A stretch of DNA of 61,208 bases, taken from NCBI GenBank assembly GCA_030446745.1, contig JAUJMS010000001.1:56224-117431 (forward strand), given 5' to 3'. Below the pieces are notes generated by a model. It did no database searches and was not told the DNA's origin. It saw only the letters and a list, made by a program, of their open reading frames with translations. The DNA is from Egibacteraceae bacterium (lineage in GTDB: Bacteria > Actinomycetota > Nitriliruptoria > Euzebyales > Egibacteraceae). Positions 1 to 7,572 of the stretch are shown here, in pieces (position 1 is the stretch's first letter; every line of letters starts with the position of its first letter). A program made the position numbers and the translations under genes.

Positions 1-1
1 G

Positions 2-163
2 CTGGCGGCGGGGCGGACGCTGATGGTCGTGTCGCACCGCGACGCGCACATCCGCCGCTTCTGCGAGCGCGCGCTGTCCATGCGGGAAGGCCGCCTCCTG
101 CTCGACGCCTCCACCGAGGAGGTCTTCGAGCGCTACGCCGCCGACGCGGACCAGCGGTCGTGA
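2..163 (+). CDS. ABC transporter ATP-binding protein, C-terminal fragment (polysaccharide-export type)
   Basis: Only the last 53 codons are in the window; the gene begins upstream. The readable part has the H-loop segment (VVSHRDAHIRRFCERAL) followed by a methionine-glycine turn (SMREGRLLLDAS). This is the usual end of a nucleotide-binding domain, closest by eye to the TagH/Wzt-like ATPases that power export of teichoic acids and O-antigens. Its stop TGA overlaps the GTG start of the next gene by 4 bp, so it is translationally coupled to the CDP-alcohol phosphotransferase cluster. The inference is that it energises export of whatever that cluster makes. The Walker motifs are not visible, so the subfamily is uncertain. 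Confidence 0.75.
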   Translation: MAAGRTLMVVSHRDAHIRRFCERALSMREGRLLLDASTEEVFERYAADADQRS

Positions 164-1959
164 CGACAGCCGTCGTCGTCGCGACCGCGGCGACCGAGGA
201 GTCGGCACCGGCGTCGCTGCTCGCGCTGCACGGCGGGACCGTGCTGGGACATCTGTGCGGCCAACTGCGCCACGAGGGCGTCGACGACGTCCGCGTGCTC
301 ACCCGGCCCGAGTGGCACCAGCAGCTCGCCGGGGCGGTGGGGCACCAGGCTGGCGTGACCGTCGTCGACGTGGCGTCGTTGGCGGACGCCTTCACCGCCG
401 TGGCCGCGGCCGCCACCGCGGCGAACGGCGCGGTGCTGCTCGCCCACGGCGAGATCGTCACCCACACCTCGATGCTCGCCGGACTGCTGCGCGACCCCCG
501 GGTGCTGTCGGGCATCGCGTCGTCGCGGCGCAGCCCTTCGGGCTCTCGGTGCATGCGCGTGCGGATCGACCGCGGCCGCGTCGTCTCGGCGGAGTCGCCG
601 TACCACGCGGTCGCGCGCCCCAACGGCGTGTTCCTGGATCTGGCCAAGGTCGGGGCCGGCGACCGTGCCGCGCTCGCCGCGGTGGCCGGCGAGCTGGCGG
701 CGCTGTGCCACGAGCAGCTGCCGCCGCTGTGGAAGCCGGAGCTGGCCGTCAAGGTGCAGACGTGGGGCCTGGGGTTCTTCCGGCAGCATGCCAAGGAGTC
801 CGCCCTCGCCGAACAGCTCGAGCGCGCCGCCGGCAGCGCGAAGTGGCTGCCCGATCCGGCGGCCATCCGCGCCGACCTCGACCGGCGCTTCCGCAGCCAG
901 GTCCTGCACCCAGCGGTCGTGGCGGCCGACGACGTCGTGTCGCTGCTCGTCACCGGGCTGTGCCGCAGCGGCGTTGTGCTGACCAGCACCTACCTGCGCG
1001 AGTTGTTCTGGGCCCGGCCCTTCGTCCAGGAGCGCGCCGACGCGGCGGCACTCCGGCTGGCCGCCATCGACGAGGACAAGGTCCTGCTGGACTCGGCGGT
1101 CAAGGCGAGCGACGGCTTTTTCACCACGTTCTTCGTCAGCCCCTACTCGAAGTACCTCGCGCGCTGGTGCGCCCGTCGGGGCCTGACGCCGAACCAGGTG
1201 ACGTCGGCGTCGATGGTCCTCGGTGTCCTGGCCGGCGCGGCGTTCGCGTTCGGCACGCGCGCCGGCCTGGTCGCCGGGGCGGTCCTGCTGCAGCTCGCGT
1301 TCACCACCGACTGCGTCGACGGGCAGCTCGCTCGCTACACCCGGCGCTTCTCCAAGCTCGGCGCGTGGCTGGACTCGGTGTTCGACCGCGGCAAGGAGTA
1401 CGTCGTGTACGCCGGGCTCGCGCTCGGCGCGAGCCGCACCGGCGACGCGTCGGTGTGGCTGCTCGCCGGCGCGGCGATCGCCTTGCAGACGCTGCGCCAC
1501 ACCGTCGACTTCTCGTTCGCCGCCGCGCAGCACCTCGCGCTGGCCGACGCCCCGCGCGCGCCGCTGACGAGCCCGACGGAGAGCCCTCCGGCGGTCGAAC
1601 CCCCGCTGGCACCGGATCCCCTGGTCGTCGCGGACGCGGCCACCGGCGCCGGCGACACCGCCGCGGAGGCGCCGGCGGCCGCCGCGACCGACGCGGTGGC
1701 CGGCCGGCGCCGCCACACCGCCGGCGCGGCGCTCAAGCGCCTGGGCCTCAAGGCGTCGTGGTACCTGGAACGGCGGGCCTGGACCAAGTGGGTAAAGCGC
1801 ATCCTCGTGCTGCCCATCGCCATCGGGGAGCGCTTCGCCCTCATCTCCGTCACCGCAGCGCTGTTCGGTCCGCGCGCGACGTTCACCGCCTTGCTCGCCT
1901 GGGGGTCCGTGGCGGCGGCGTACACGGTGACCGGTCGCATCCTGCGGTCGCTGGCGTAG
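160..1959 (+). CDS. CDP-alcohol phosphatidyltransferase with N-terminal nucleotidyltransferase-like region
   Basis: A 599-residue membrane protein. Residues 1-300 look like a degenerate nucleotidyltransferase-like domain. From about residue 310 (SDGFFTTFFVSPYSKYLARW) it becomes a CDP-alcohol phosphotransferase, with the full signature D384-x2-D387-G-x2-A-R-x8-G-x3-D405-x3-D409. Enzymes of this family move a phospho-alcohol from a CDP-activated donor to a second alcohol at the membrane. An Ala/Pro-rich stretch (about 465-525) interrupts the later membrane part. It is the first complete gene of the cluster and starts at a GTG coupled to the ABC gene. In Streptomyces relatives, as I recall them, the DUF5941-like tail is fused to this protein; here it is a separate reading frame beginning 8 nt downstream. 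The substrate is not evident. Confidence 0.8.
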   Translation: MTTAVVVATAATEESAPASLLALHGGTVLGHLCGQLRHEGVDDVRVLTRPEWHQQLAGAVGHQAGVTVVDVASLADAFTAVAAAATAANGAVLLAHGEIVTHTSMLAGLLRDPRVLSGIASSRRSPSGSRCMRVRIDRGRVVSAESPYHAVARPNGVFLDLAKVGAGDRAALAAVAGELAALCHEQLPPLWKPELAVKVQTWGLGFFRQHAKESALAEQLERAAGSAKWLPDPAAIRADLDRRFRSQVLHPAVVAADDVVSLLVTGLCRSGVVLTSTYLRELFWARPFVQERADAAALRLAAIDEDKVLLDSAVKASDGFFTTFFVSPYSKYLARWCARRGLTPNQVTSASMVLGVLAGAAFAFGTRAGLVAGAVLLQLAFTTDCVDGQLARYTRRFSKLGAWLDSVFDRGKEYVVYAGLALGASRTGDASVWLLAGAAIALQTLRHTVDFSFAAAQHLALADAPRAPLTSPTESPPAVEPPLAPDPLVVADAATGAGDTAAEAPAAAATDAVAGRRRHTAGAALKRLGLKASWYLERRAWTKWVKRILVLPIAIGERFALISVTAALFGPRATFTALLAWGSVAAAYTVTGRILRSLA

Positions 1960-1967
1960 GCGAGTCG

Positions 1968-2579
1968 TTGGACGCGCTGAGCGCCTACCGCGACGACGGG
2001 CCACTCGCGCAGTGGCTCGGGGCCGTGGCGCGCGCGTTGCGCCTGCCGGCCTTCGCCACGACGGTCGCCGCGGTCGCGGCGCTCGCGGCCGGGCTGGTGC
2101 TCGACGGCCGCGAGACCGGGCTGGCGACCGTCGCGGGCGTCACCGCGTTCGTCGTCCTCGCCGCGGCGCCAGCCGCCACAGAACGCGAGGGCCGGCTCGG
2201 CTGGCTGGTGCCCCCGCTGCTACGTGCGGCCGAGTACGGCTTCGTCGTCGCGCTCAGCCGTCGCGGCGGCGCGGCCGCGTTGCCCGCCGTGTACGCGCTG
2301 CTCGCGGCGGTCGCGTTCCACCACTACGACATCGTCTACCGGCTGCGCCACCAGCGGGTCGCGCCACCGGCGTGGGTCCGGTGGATCGGCCTCGGCTGGG
2401 ACGGGCGCACCGCGGTCGTCGCGGCGCTCGCCGTCGCCGGCGTGCTGCCGCTCGGCGCGGCGCTGCTCGCGGCGCTGCTCGGCGCGGTGTTCGTCGCCGA
2501 GAGCGTCGCGAGCTGGGTGCGCCTCGCGCGCGACGCGCAACGCGTCGTAACCGTCGGCGAGGACGACGACGACGAATGA
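1968..2579 (+). CDS. DUF5941-like membrane protein (detached C-terminal half)
   Basis: A predicted 203-residue, strongly hydrophobic protein. Recognisable elements are YRDDGPLAQWLG near the start, LVPPLLRAAEYG in the middle and FHHYDIVYRLRHQ later, which resemble the DUF5941 region I recall at the C-terminus of actinobacterial CDP-alcohol phosphotransferases. The start is the TTG at 1968, 8 nt after the upstream TAG; no ATG or GTG fits better. It ends in an acidic run (EDDDDE). Either the ancestral fusion was split into two coupled genes, or a lesion near 1957-1968 separates one gene. Function is unknown, probably a structural partner of the phosphotransferase. Confidence 0.6.
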   Translation: MDALSAYRDDGPLAQWLGAVARALRLPAFATTVAAVAALAAGLVLDGRETGLATVAGVTAFVVLAAAPAATEREGRLGWLVPPLLRAAEYGFVVALSRRGGAAALPAVYALLAAVAFHHYDIVYRLRHQRVAPPAWVRWIGLGWDGRTAVVAALAVAGVLPLGAALLAALLGAVFVAESVASWVRLARDAQRVVTVGEDDDDE

Positions 2580-2710
2580 CCTTGTCGCGGCTGCGCCGCG
2601 GGCGTCGTGTACGGTGACCCGGCGCGCGCCGCGGTCCGCGGCGCGACCCCTCTGGCGCCGCGCGACGCCCGCGTGCCCGGCGCCAGCGCGACCCGAGGAC
2701 TGCGACGGCA

Positions 2711-3445
2711 ATGAACGGCATCGTGCTCGCGGCGGGCGGAGGGACACGGCTGCGGCCGCTGACCGACGCCCTGCCCAAGACCCTGCTGTCGGTCGACGGC
2801 GACCGCTCGATCCTCGAGCTGGCCGTCGCGAACCTGCGCGACGTGGACGTCACCGACGTGGCCGTCGTCGTCGGCCACGCCGCCGCCGCCATCTCCGACG
2901 TGGCGCCCGCGCTGGAGCGTCGCTACGGCGTCACGCTCGAGTTGCGCTTCAACGACAAGTACGCGGTGTGGAACAACGCCTACTCACTGTGGCTGGCGCG
3001 CGACGCGTTCGACCCGTCAGCGCTGGTCGTCAACGGCGACACCGTCCACCCTCCGGCCGTCGAGCAGCGGCTGCTCGACGCGCGCGGCGCCGCCCCGGTG
3101 CTGCTCGCGCTGGACGACCGCAAGGCGCTGGCCGATGAGGAGATGAAGGTGCTGCTCGACGACGACGGGCGCCTCCTGCGGATCAACAAAGCGCTCGACC
3201 CGGCCACGGCACACGGCGAGTACATCGGCGTCACGCTCGTCGAGGCGGCGGCCGGCGACCGTCTCGCGGCGGCGCTGCAGGCCGTGTTCGAGCGGGACAC
3301 GACCTTGTACTACGAGGACGGCTACCAGCAGTACGCCGACTGGGGCGAGACGGTGCGGACCGCACCCATCGGCGCCGTCGACTGGGTCGAGGTCGACAAC
3401 CACGACGACCTGGCGCGCGCGAGGGAGCTGGTATGCCGCTCCTAG
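2711..3445 (+). CDS. NTP-transferase family nucleotidyltransferase, LicC/CTP:phospho-alcohol type
   Basis: A 244-residue protein with the nucleotidyltransferase signature at the N-terminus (LAAGGGTRLRPLTDALPK) and the NGDT metal-binding turn. The segment NDKYAVWNNAYSLWLAR (about residues 81-97) resembles LicC phosphocholine cytidylyltransferases and inositol-phosphate cytidylyltransferases more than glucose-1-phosphate enzymes. The likely reaction is NTP + alcohol or sugar phosphate to the NDP-activated form plus pyrophosphate; CTP is inferred from the two CDP-alcohol phosphotransferases around it. A 131-bp gap precedes it, with a weak TACGGT box at 2610-2615, so it may have its own promoter. 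It overlaps the next gene by 13 bp. Confidence 0.75.
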   Translation: MNGIVLAAGGGTRLRPLTDALPKTLLSVDGDRSILELAVANLRDVDVTDVAVVVGHAAAAISDVAPALERRYGVTLELRFNDKYAVWNNAYSLWLARDAFDPSALVVNGDTVHPPAVEQRLLDARGAAPVLLALDDRKALADEEMKVLLDDDGRLLRINKALDPATAHGEYIGVTLVEAAAGDRLAAALQAVFERDTTLYYEDGYQQYADWGETVRTAPIGAVDWVEVDNHDDLARARELVCRS

Positions 3446-4488
3446 CGCGCACCATCGCCGCCCCGGTCGCGATCGAGATCAGCGCCGGCGCGGTCGCCGG
3501 TCTGCAGCCGTTGCTGGCCGACGGTCGCATCTCGTCGGGCGGCGACGTCGCGATCGCGGTCGGCCCGGGGCAGGGCGAGGCGCTGGCCGAGACCGTCGGC
3601 GAGACGCTGCCCAAGGCCGAGGTGTTCCGCGTCGCCGGCGCGAGCATGGACAGCGCGCAGGAGCTGATCGCGAGCCTGCGGTCGTCGTTCTACGACGCGG
3701 TGGTCGGCATCGGCGGCGGCAAGACGCTCGACGTCGCGAAGTACGCCGCGAGCATGGTCGGCCTGCCGTTCGTCGCGGTCGCGACCAACCTGTCCCACGA
3801 TGGGATCGCGTCGCCCGTCGCGTCGCTGGAGAGCCACGGGCGCAAGGGCTCGTTCGGCGTCCACATCCCCATCGCGGTGTTCGTCGACCTCGACCTCGTC
3901 CGCCAGTCGCCGGCTCACCACACCCGGTCAGGCATCGGCGACGCCGTGTCGAACCTGTCCGCGGTCGCCGACTGGCGCCTCGCCGCCCGCGAGCGCGGCG
4001 AGGCGGTCGACGGGCTCGCGATGTCGCTCGCGCGCAGCGCCGCGGAGGCGGTCGTGAACCGGCGCGACGACCTGGACAGCGACGCGTTCTTGACCACGCT
4101 CGCCGAGGCGCTGTTCCTGTCCGGGATGGCGATGTCGGTCGCCGGGAGCAGCCGGCCGTGCAGCGGCGCGTGCCACGAGATCTCCCATGCGATCGACGCG
4201 CTGTTCGCCTCCCCAGGCCTGCACGGCGAGCAGGTCGCCGTCGGGGCGCTGTTCGCGTCGTACCTGCGTGACGACCCGCTCGTCGAGGTGCTCGACGCCT
4301 GCCTGCGCAGCTACGGGCTGCCGCGCGTCCCCGGCGACCTCGGGCTGACGCGCGAGCAGTTCGCCACGGCGGTGCACGAGGCACCGGGCACGCGCCCCGA
4401 CCGCTACACGATCCTCGAACACCTCGCGCTGGACGCCGCCGAGATCCGAAAGCGCGTCGATGCCTTCGACGAGACCTTCGCTGTCTGA
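3433..4488 (+). CDS. sn-glycerol-1-phosphate dehydrogenase-like (AraM/EgsA family)
   Basis: A 351-residue member of the iron-containing alcohol dehydrogenase/dehydroquinate synthase fold. The nucleotide-binding GIGGGKTLDVAKYAA includes K97. Metal-ligand candidates are D170 (GIGDAVSN), H248/H252 (GACHEISHAID) and H264 (LHGEQV), the pattern expected for G1P dehydrogenases. These reduce dihydroxyacetone phosphate to sn-glycerol-1-phosphate, the archaeal stereoisomer, using NAD(P)H. The ATG at 3433 lies inside the upstream gene, which indicates translational coupling. Between a nucleotidyltransferase and a CDP-alcohol phosphotransferase, it probably makes the polyol phosphate that is then activated. 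Substrate stereochemistry cannot be read from sequence, and another keto-phosphate is possible. Confidence 0.8.
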   Translation: MPLLARTIAAPVAIEISAGAVAGLQPLLADGRISSGGDVAIAVGPGQGEALAETVGETLPKAEVFRVAGASMDSAQELIASLRSSFYDAVVGIGGGKTLDVAKYAASMVGLPFVAVATNLSHDGIASPVASLESHGRKGSFGVHIPIAVFVDLDLVRQSPAHHTRSGIGDAVSNLSAVADWRLAARERGEAVDGLAMSLARSAAEAVVNRRDDLDSDAFLTTLAEALFLSGMAMSVAGSSRPCSGACHEISHAIDALFASPGLHGEQVAVGALFASYLRDDPLVEVLDACLRSYGLPRVPGDLGLTREQFATAVHEAPGTRPDRYTILEHLALDAAEIRKRVDAFDETFAV

Positions 4489-5236
4489 GCTGCGGGCGGT
4501 GTGCCAGCCCGAGACGATCATGGGCCGCGTCAGCGCGGAGCACTGGACCGGCCGGCTGTACATGCGCTCGTTGTCACTGCACCTGACGCGCGCGCTGCTC
4601 CCGACGCGCATCACCCCCAACGGCGTCACGTGGCTCATGATCGTCACCGGCCTCGCCGCCGCCGCCCTGCTCACCGTGCCGGCGCTGTGGTCGGCCGTCG
4701 CGGTGCTGGCCCTGACGCAAGCGCAGATGCTGCTCGACTGCAGCGACGGCGAGATCGCCCGCTGGCGCGGCACGACCGGCGCAGCGGGGATCTACCTCGA
4801 CCGCATCGCGCACTACACCACCGAAGCGGGGCTGCTCGCGGCGCTCGGCGTCCGCGCCGACGGGGGGTTCGACGCCGTCGGTGGCTGGACGACGTGGGGG
4901 CTGGTCGGCGCGGCGCTCGTGCTACTGCTCAAGGCCGAGACCGACCTGGTCCACGTGGCGCGCGCCCTGTCGGGGCTCCCACCGGTGACGGATGCCGCCG
5001 CCGTGCCGCGACCGGCGACGCTGCGGGGTCTGCGGCGCGTGGCGGCGTTCCTGCCGTTTCACCGCGCGATCGGCTCGATCGAGGTCGGGCTGCTCACCGT
5101 CGTCGCGGCCGTCGTGGACGTCGCGACCGCCTCGCTGGCCGGGACGCGCGCGCTGTCGGTGGCGCTCGTCGTCGTTGCGGCGCTCGTGGCGGGCGGGCAC
5201 CTGCTGAGCGTGCTGGCGTCCAGCCGCCTGCGATGA
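4460..5236 (+). CDS. CDP-alcohol phosphatidyltransferase family protein, variant active site
   Basis: A 258-residue integral membrane protein. The family signature starts well (D93-C-S-D96-G-E-I-A-R101, G110, D114), but the fourth acidic position, where most members have the general-base Asp, is H118 (LDRIAHY). The rest of the fold, including the RITPNGVTWLMI segment, is intact, so this looks like a family variation rather than decay. It would join a CDP-activated alcohol to an acceptor in the membrane. The start at 4460 overlaps the dehydrogenase by 29 bp; the N-terminal stretch (SLSELRAVCQPETIMG) appears conserved in relatives, which supports it. It overlaps the next gene through ATGA. Confidence 0.75.
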   Translation: MPSTRPSLSELRAVCQPETIMGRVSAEHWTGRLYMRSLSLHLTRALLPTRITPNGVTWLMIVTGLAAAALLTVPALWSAVAVLALTQAQMLLDCSDGEIARWRGTTGAAGIYLDRIAHYTTEAGLLAALGVRADGGFDAVGGWTTWGLVGAALVLLLKAETDLVHVARALSGLPPVTDAAAVPRPATLRGLRRVAAFLPFHRAIGSIEVGLLTVVAAVVDVATASLAGTRALSVALVVVAALVAGGHLLSVLASSRLR

Positions 5237-6096
5237 GGCCGGCCTACGGCTGCGTCGTCCTGACGATGGGACGGCGCCCCGACGACCTGCGCCGCGGACT
5301 GGAATCCGTGCTCGTGCAACGCGACGTCGACGTCGACGTCGTCGTCGTCGGCAACGGCTGGGACCCCACCGGCCTGCCGCCGGGCGTGCGGGCGGTTGCG
5401 CTGCCCGACAACGTCGGGATCCCGGCGGGGCGCAACGCCGGCATCCCGCACGTGGGCGGTGACCTGCTGCTGTTCCTCGACGACGACGCGAGCCTCGCCG
5501 GCGACGACGTGCTTGCCCGCGGGGCAGCGCTGTTCGCCGCCGACCCGACGCTGGGGATCGTCTGCCTGCGCGTCGCCGACCCGACCGGCACGCCGACGCC
5601 GCGTCGCCAGGTGCCGCGCCTGCGCGCCGGCGACCCGCAGCGCAGCAGCGACGTCACGACGTTCTGGGAGGGCGCGGTCCTCGTGCGCCGGGCGGTGCTC
5701 GACCGCGCCGGCCCGTTCCCCGCCGAATTCTTCTACGCCCACGAAGGGACCGACCTCGCGTGGCGGGCGATGGACGCCGGGTTCCGCGTGCACTACCGCG
5801 GCGACCTGGTCGCCGCGCACCGTGTCGTGCCGCCGACGCGCCACGGCTACTACCACTACCTGTCGGCCCGCAACCGGGTGTGGCTCGCGCGCCGCCACCT
5901 GCCGTGGCCCTTCCTGGCGGTCTACCCCACGGTGTGGTTCGCGCTCACGCTGCTGCGTCTGCGCGACCCGGGCGCCGCGCGTGACGTCGTGCGCGGCTAC
6001 CGCGACGGTCTGCGCCAGCCATGCGGCCCGCGGCGGCCGCTGCGCTGGTCAACGGTGTGGCGCATGACCCAGGCGGGGCGACCGCCGGTCATCTGA
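5233..6096 (+). CDS. Family 2 glycosyltransferase
   Basis: A 287-residue GT-A type glycosyltransferase. It has the N-terminal nucleotide-binding strand (CVVLTMGRRPDDLRRGLESV), a conserved PDNVGIPAGRNAGI segment, the metal-binding LDDDA and the acceptor-side YAHEGTDLAWRAMDAG typical of rhamnosyl/galactosyl GT2 enzymes. The C-terminus has one hydrophobic segment (FLAVYPTVWFALTLLRL) that could dock it at the membrane. It starts at the ATG at 5233, overlapping the preceding stop by 4 bp, so it closes the cluster that begins with the ABC ATPase. It probably adds a sugar to the lipid- or polymer-linked product. The convergent neighbour ends 1 nt away. Confidence 0.85.
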   Translation: MRPAYGCVVLTMGRRPDDLRRGLESVLVQRDVDVDVVVVGNGWDPTGLPPGVRAVALPDNVGIPAGRNAGIPHVGGDLLLFLDDDASLAGDDVLARGAALFAADPTLGIVCLRVADPTGTPTPRRQVPRLRAGDPQRSSDVTTFWEGAVLVRRAVLDRAGPFPAEFFYAHEGTDLAWRAMDAGFRVHYRGDLVAAHRVVPPTRHGYYHYLSARNRVWLARRHLPWPFLAVYPTVWFALTLLRLRDPGAARDVVRGYRDGLRQPCGPRRPLRWSTVWRMTQAGRPPVI

Positions 6097-6097
6097 C

Positions 6098-7234
6098 TCA
6101 CGGCACCGACAGCGGCGGCGCCGCGTAGACCATCGCCAGCCCGGCCGACAGCACGGCGAACGTCGCGAGCACGGAGGGGTACGCCGACCCCCGCAGCCAT
6201 GCCAGCGCGGCGATGAGTGGGAACGCCGTCATGACGAATCGCGGTCGCGCGCCGAGCGTCTGGGACACCAACGCGAGCCCGAGGATGCCGACCGTGTACA
6301 CGACGAGGACGGCCGGAGGACGCCAGCGCCAGAGCAGCAAAACGCAAACGGCGGCGCACAGCAGGCCGGCGACCGGCACGGCGAGCCACAGCGACGGCGT
6401 GGGCAGCTCCCTGACGACGGTCACGACCGACCCGACCGTGCGCCGGCCGAAGTCGACGCGTTCACCCCAGCCTTCGCGCTGAACGCGCAGCCAGATCGCC
6501 GGGTCGCCGGTGCGCCAGCCCAACCAGGCGAACCACAGCAGCACGCCCAGCGGCGCGAGCGCCGGCGCCACCAGGGCGCGCCACTCGCGGCGCGCGGCGA
6601 TCGCCGTGCCGGCCGCCCACGCGCAGCACAATGCGAGGACGACGCCGTTGGGGCGGCTGAAGCTCGCGAGCGCGGCGAGCGTTCCCCCGGCAACCCAGCG
6701 GCGCGACAGCAGCGCCAGCAGGCAGCCGGCGGCGAAGGTCAGCATCAGCGGCTCGGAGTAGACGAACGACAGGATCACCGAGCCGGGGAAGAAGCAGAAC
6801 AGCGTCGCCGCCCGGCGCGCCACCGCGTCGCCGGACACGCGCCGGACGAGCAGCCAGATGAGGACCACCGCCGCGGCGCCGAACACCCAGGCGACGAGGA
6901 CGCCCGAGACCAGCGGCGACAGGCCGGTCACGGCCGACGCGAACCGGATCGCGAGGGGGTAGGCGGGGAAGAACGCGATGTTGACCGGGCCGACCGGCAC
7001 GAGCGGGTAGTCGTACCCCCCGGCCGCTGACAGGTACCAGTTTCCGTCCCACAGGTGCAGCGCGTCGATGACCGTCTGCCCCTGGCCGCGCCAGTGGTTG
7101 CCGACCGCGATCGCGCCGACGACCAGCGCGCGCGACGCGACCCACGCGAGCAGCACCGAGGCGACGCCCGCCACCGGCAGCGCGCGCGTCGCCGGACGCG
7201 CCGGTGCGCTGCGGCGCTCCCCCACGGCCGTCAT
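6098..7234 (-). CDS. PIG-V-like membrane mannosyltransferase
   Basis: A 378-residue polytopic membrane protein. It resembles bacterial relatives of GPI mannosyltransferase PIG-V/GT-C enzymes: an early loop WDGNWYLSAAGGYDYP with the acidic residue expected on the outer face, then FFPAYPL, FSRPNG and many hydrophobic helices. Such enzymes use polyprenyl-phosphate mannose to extend envelope glycolipids; that donor is inferred from the family. The ATG at 7234 was chosen because a CATACT box at 7241-7246 lies 6 nt upstream, suggesting a leaderless transcript, and because the preceding codons look like non-coding shadow. Confidence 0.7.
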   Translation of the reverse strand: MTAVGERRSAPARPATRALPVAGVASVLLAWVASRALVVGAIAVGNHWRGQGQTVIDALHLWDGNWYLSAAGGYDYPLVPVGPVNIAFFPAYPLAIRFASAVTGLSPLVSGVLVAWVFGAAAVVLIWLLVRRVSGDAVARRAATLFCFFPGSVILSFVYSEPLMLTFAAGCLLALLSRRWVAGGTLAALASFSRPNGVVLALCCAWAAGTAIAARREWRALVAPALAPLGVLLWFAWLGWRTGDPAIWLRVQREGWGERVDFGRRTVGSVVTVVRELPTPSLWLAVPVAGLLCAAVCVLLLWRWRPPAVLVVYTVGILGLALVSQTLGARPRFVMTAFPLIAALAWLRGSAYPSVLATFAVLSAGLAMVYAAPPLSVP

Positions 7235-7262
7235 GGCGCCAGTATGGCCGCAGGCGCCCAGG

Positions 7263-7511
7263 TCAGGCGGCGGCGAGCGCGGCTTCGACCTCGTCGACCG
7301 ACGGGTTGACCAGGAAGCGGTCGCCGACCTGCACCGTCGGGACGATCTCGTCACCGCCGGAGGCGGCGCGCACCACCTCGGCGCGGTCGCGGTCGGCCCA
7401 GATGTCGACGGCCGTGAAGGCCACGCCGCGAGCCCGCAGCGCATCTTTGAGCTGCTCGCAGTAGCCGCACATCGGCCGCCAGTAGATCGTCACGGGCTGC
7501 ACGCGCTCCAC
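7263..7511 (-). CDS. Mycoredoxin (glutaredoxin-like, CGYC)
   Basis: An 82-residue thioredoxin-fold protein with the CGYC active site (WRPMCGYCEQLK), the cis-proline segment IVPTVQVGDRF and the NPS motif near the C-terminus. CGYC and the small size match mycoredoxin-1, which reduces mycothiol mixed disulfides on proteins in the cytoplasm. It indicates that the organism makes mycothiol. The start is a GTG. It is transcribed alone, 28 bp from the downstream membrane protein and 61 bp from the end of gltB. No regulatory site is evident. Confidence 0.85.
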   Translation of the reverse strand: MERVQPVTIYWRPMCGYCEQLKDALRARGVAFTAVDIWADRDRAEVVRAASGGDEIVPTVQVGDRFLVNPSVDEVEAALAAA

Positions 7512-7572
7512 CTCGCACTGCGTCGACGACGGGTCGTGGGGTGCAACCGCGGTCGTGCGCTGATGCTTCCCG

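Noticed and set aside
133..2004. A 623-codon minus-strand frame opposite the first phosphotransferase gene
   Set aside because: Composition (Arg, Gly, Ala, Gln) is that of a shadow frame and the opposite strand has a full family signature.
5320..5352. Apparent GTC/GAC repeat in the GT2 gene
   Set aside because: It is coding sequence for an alternating Val/Asp strand (VDVDVVVVGNG) and needs no other explanation.
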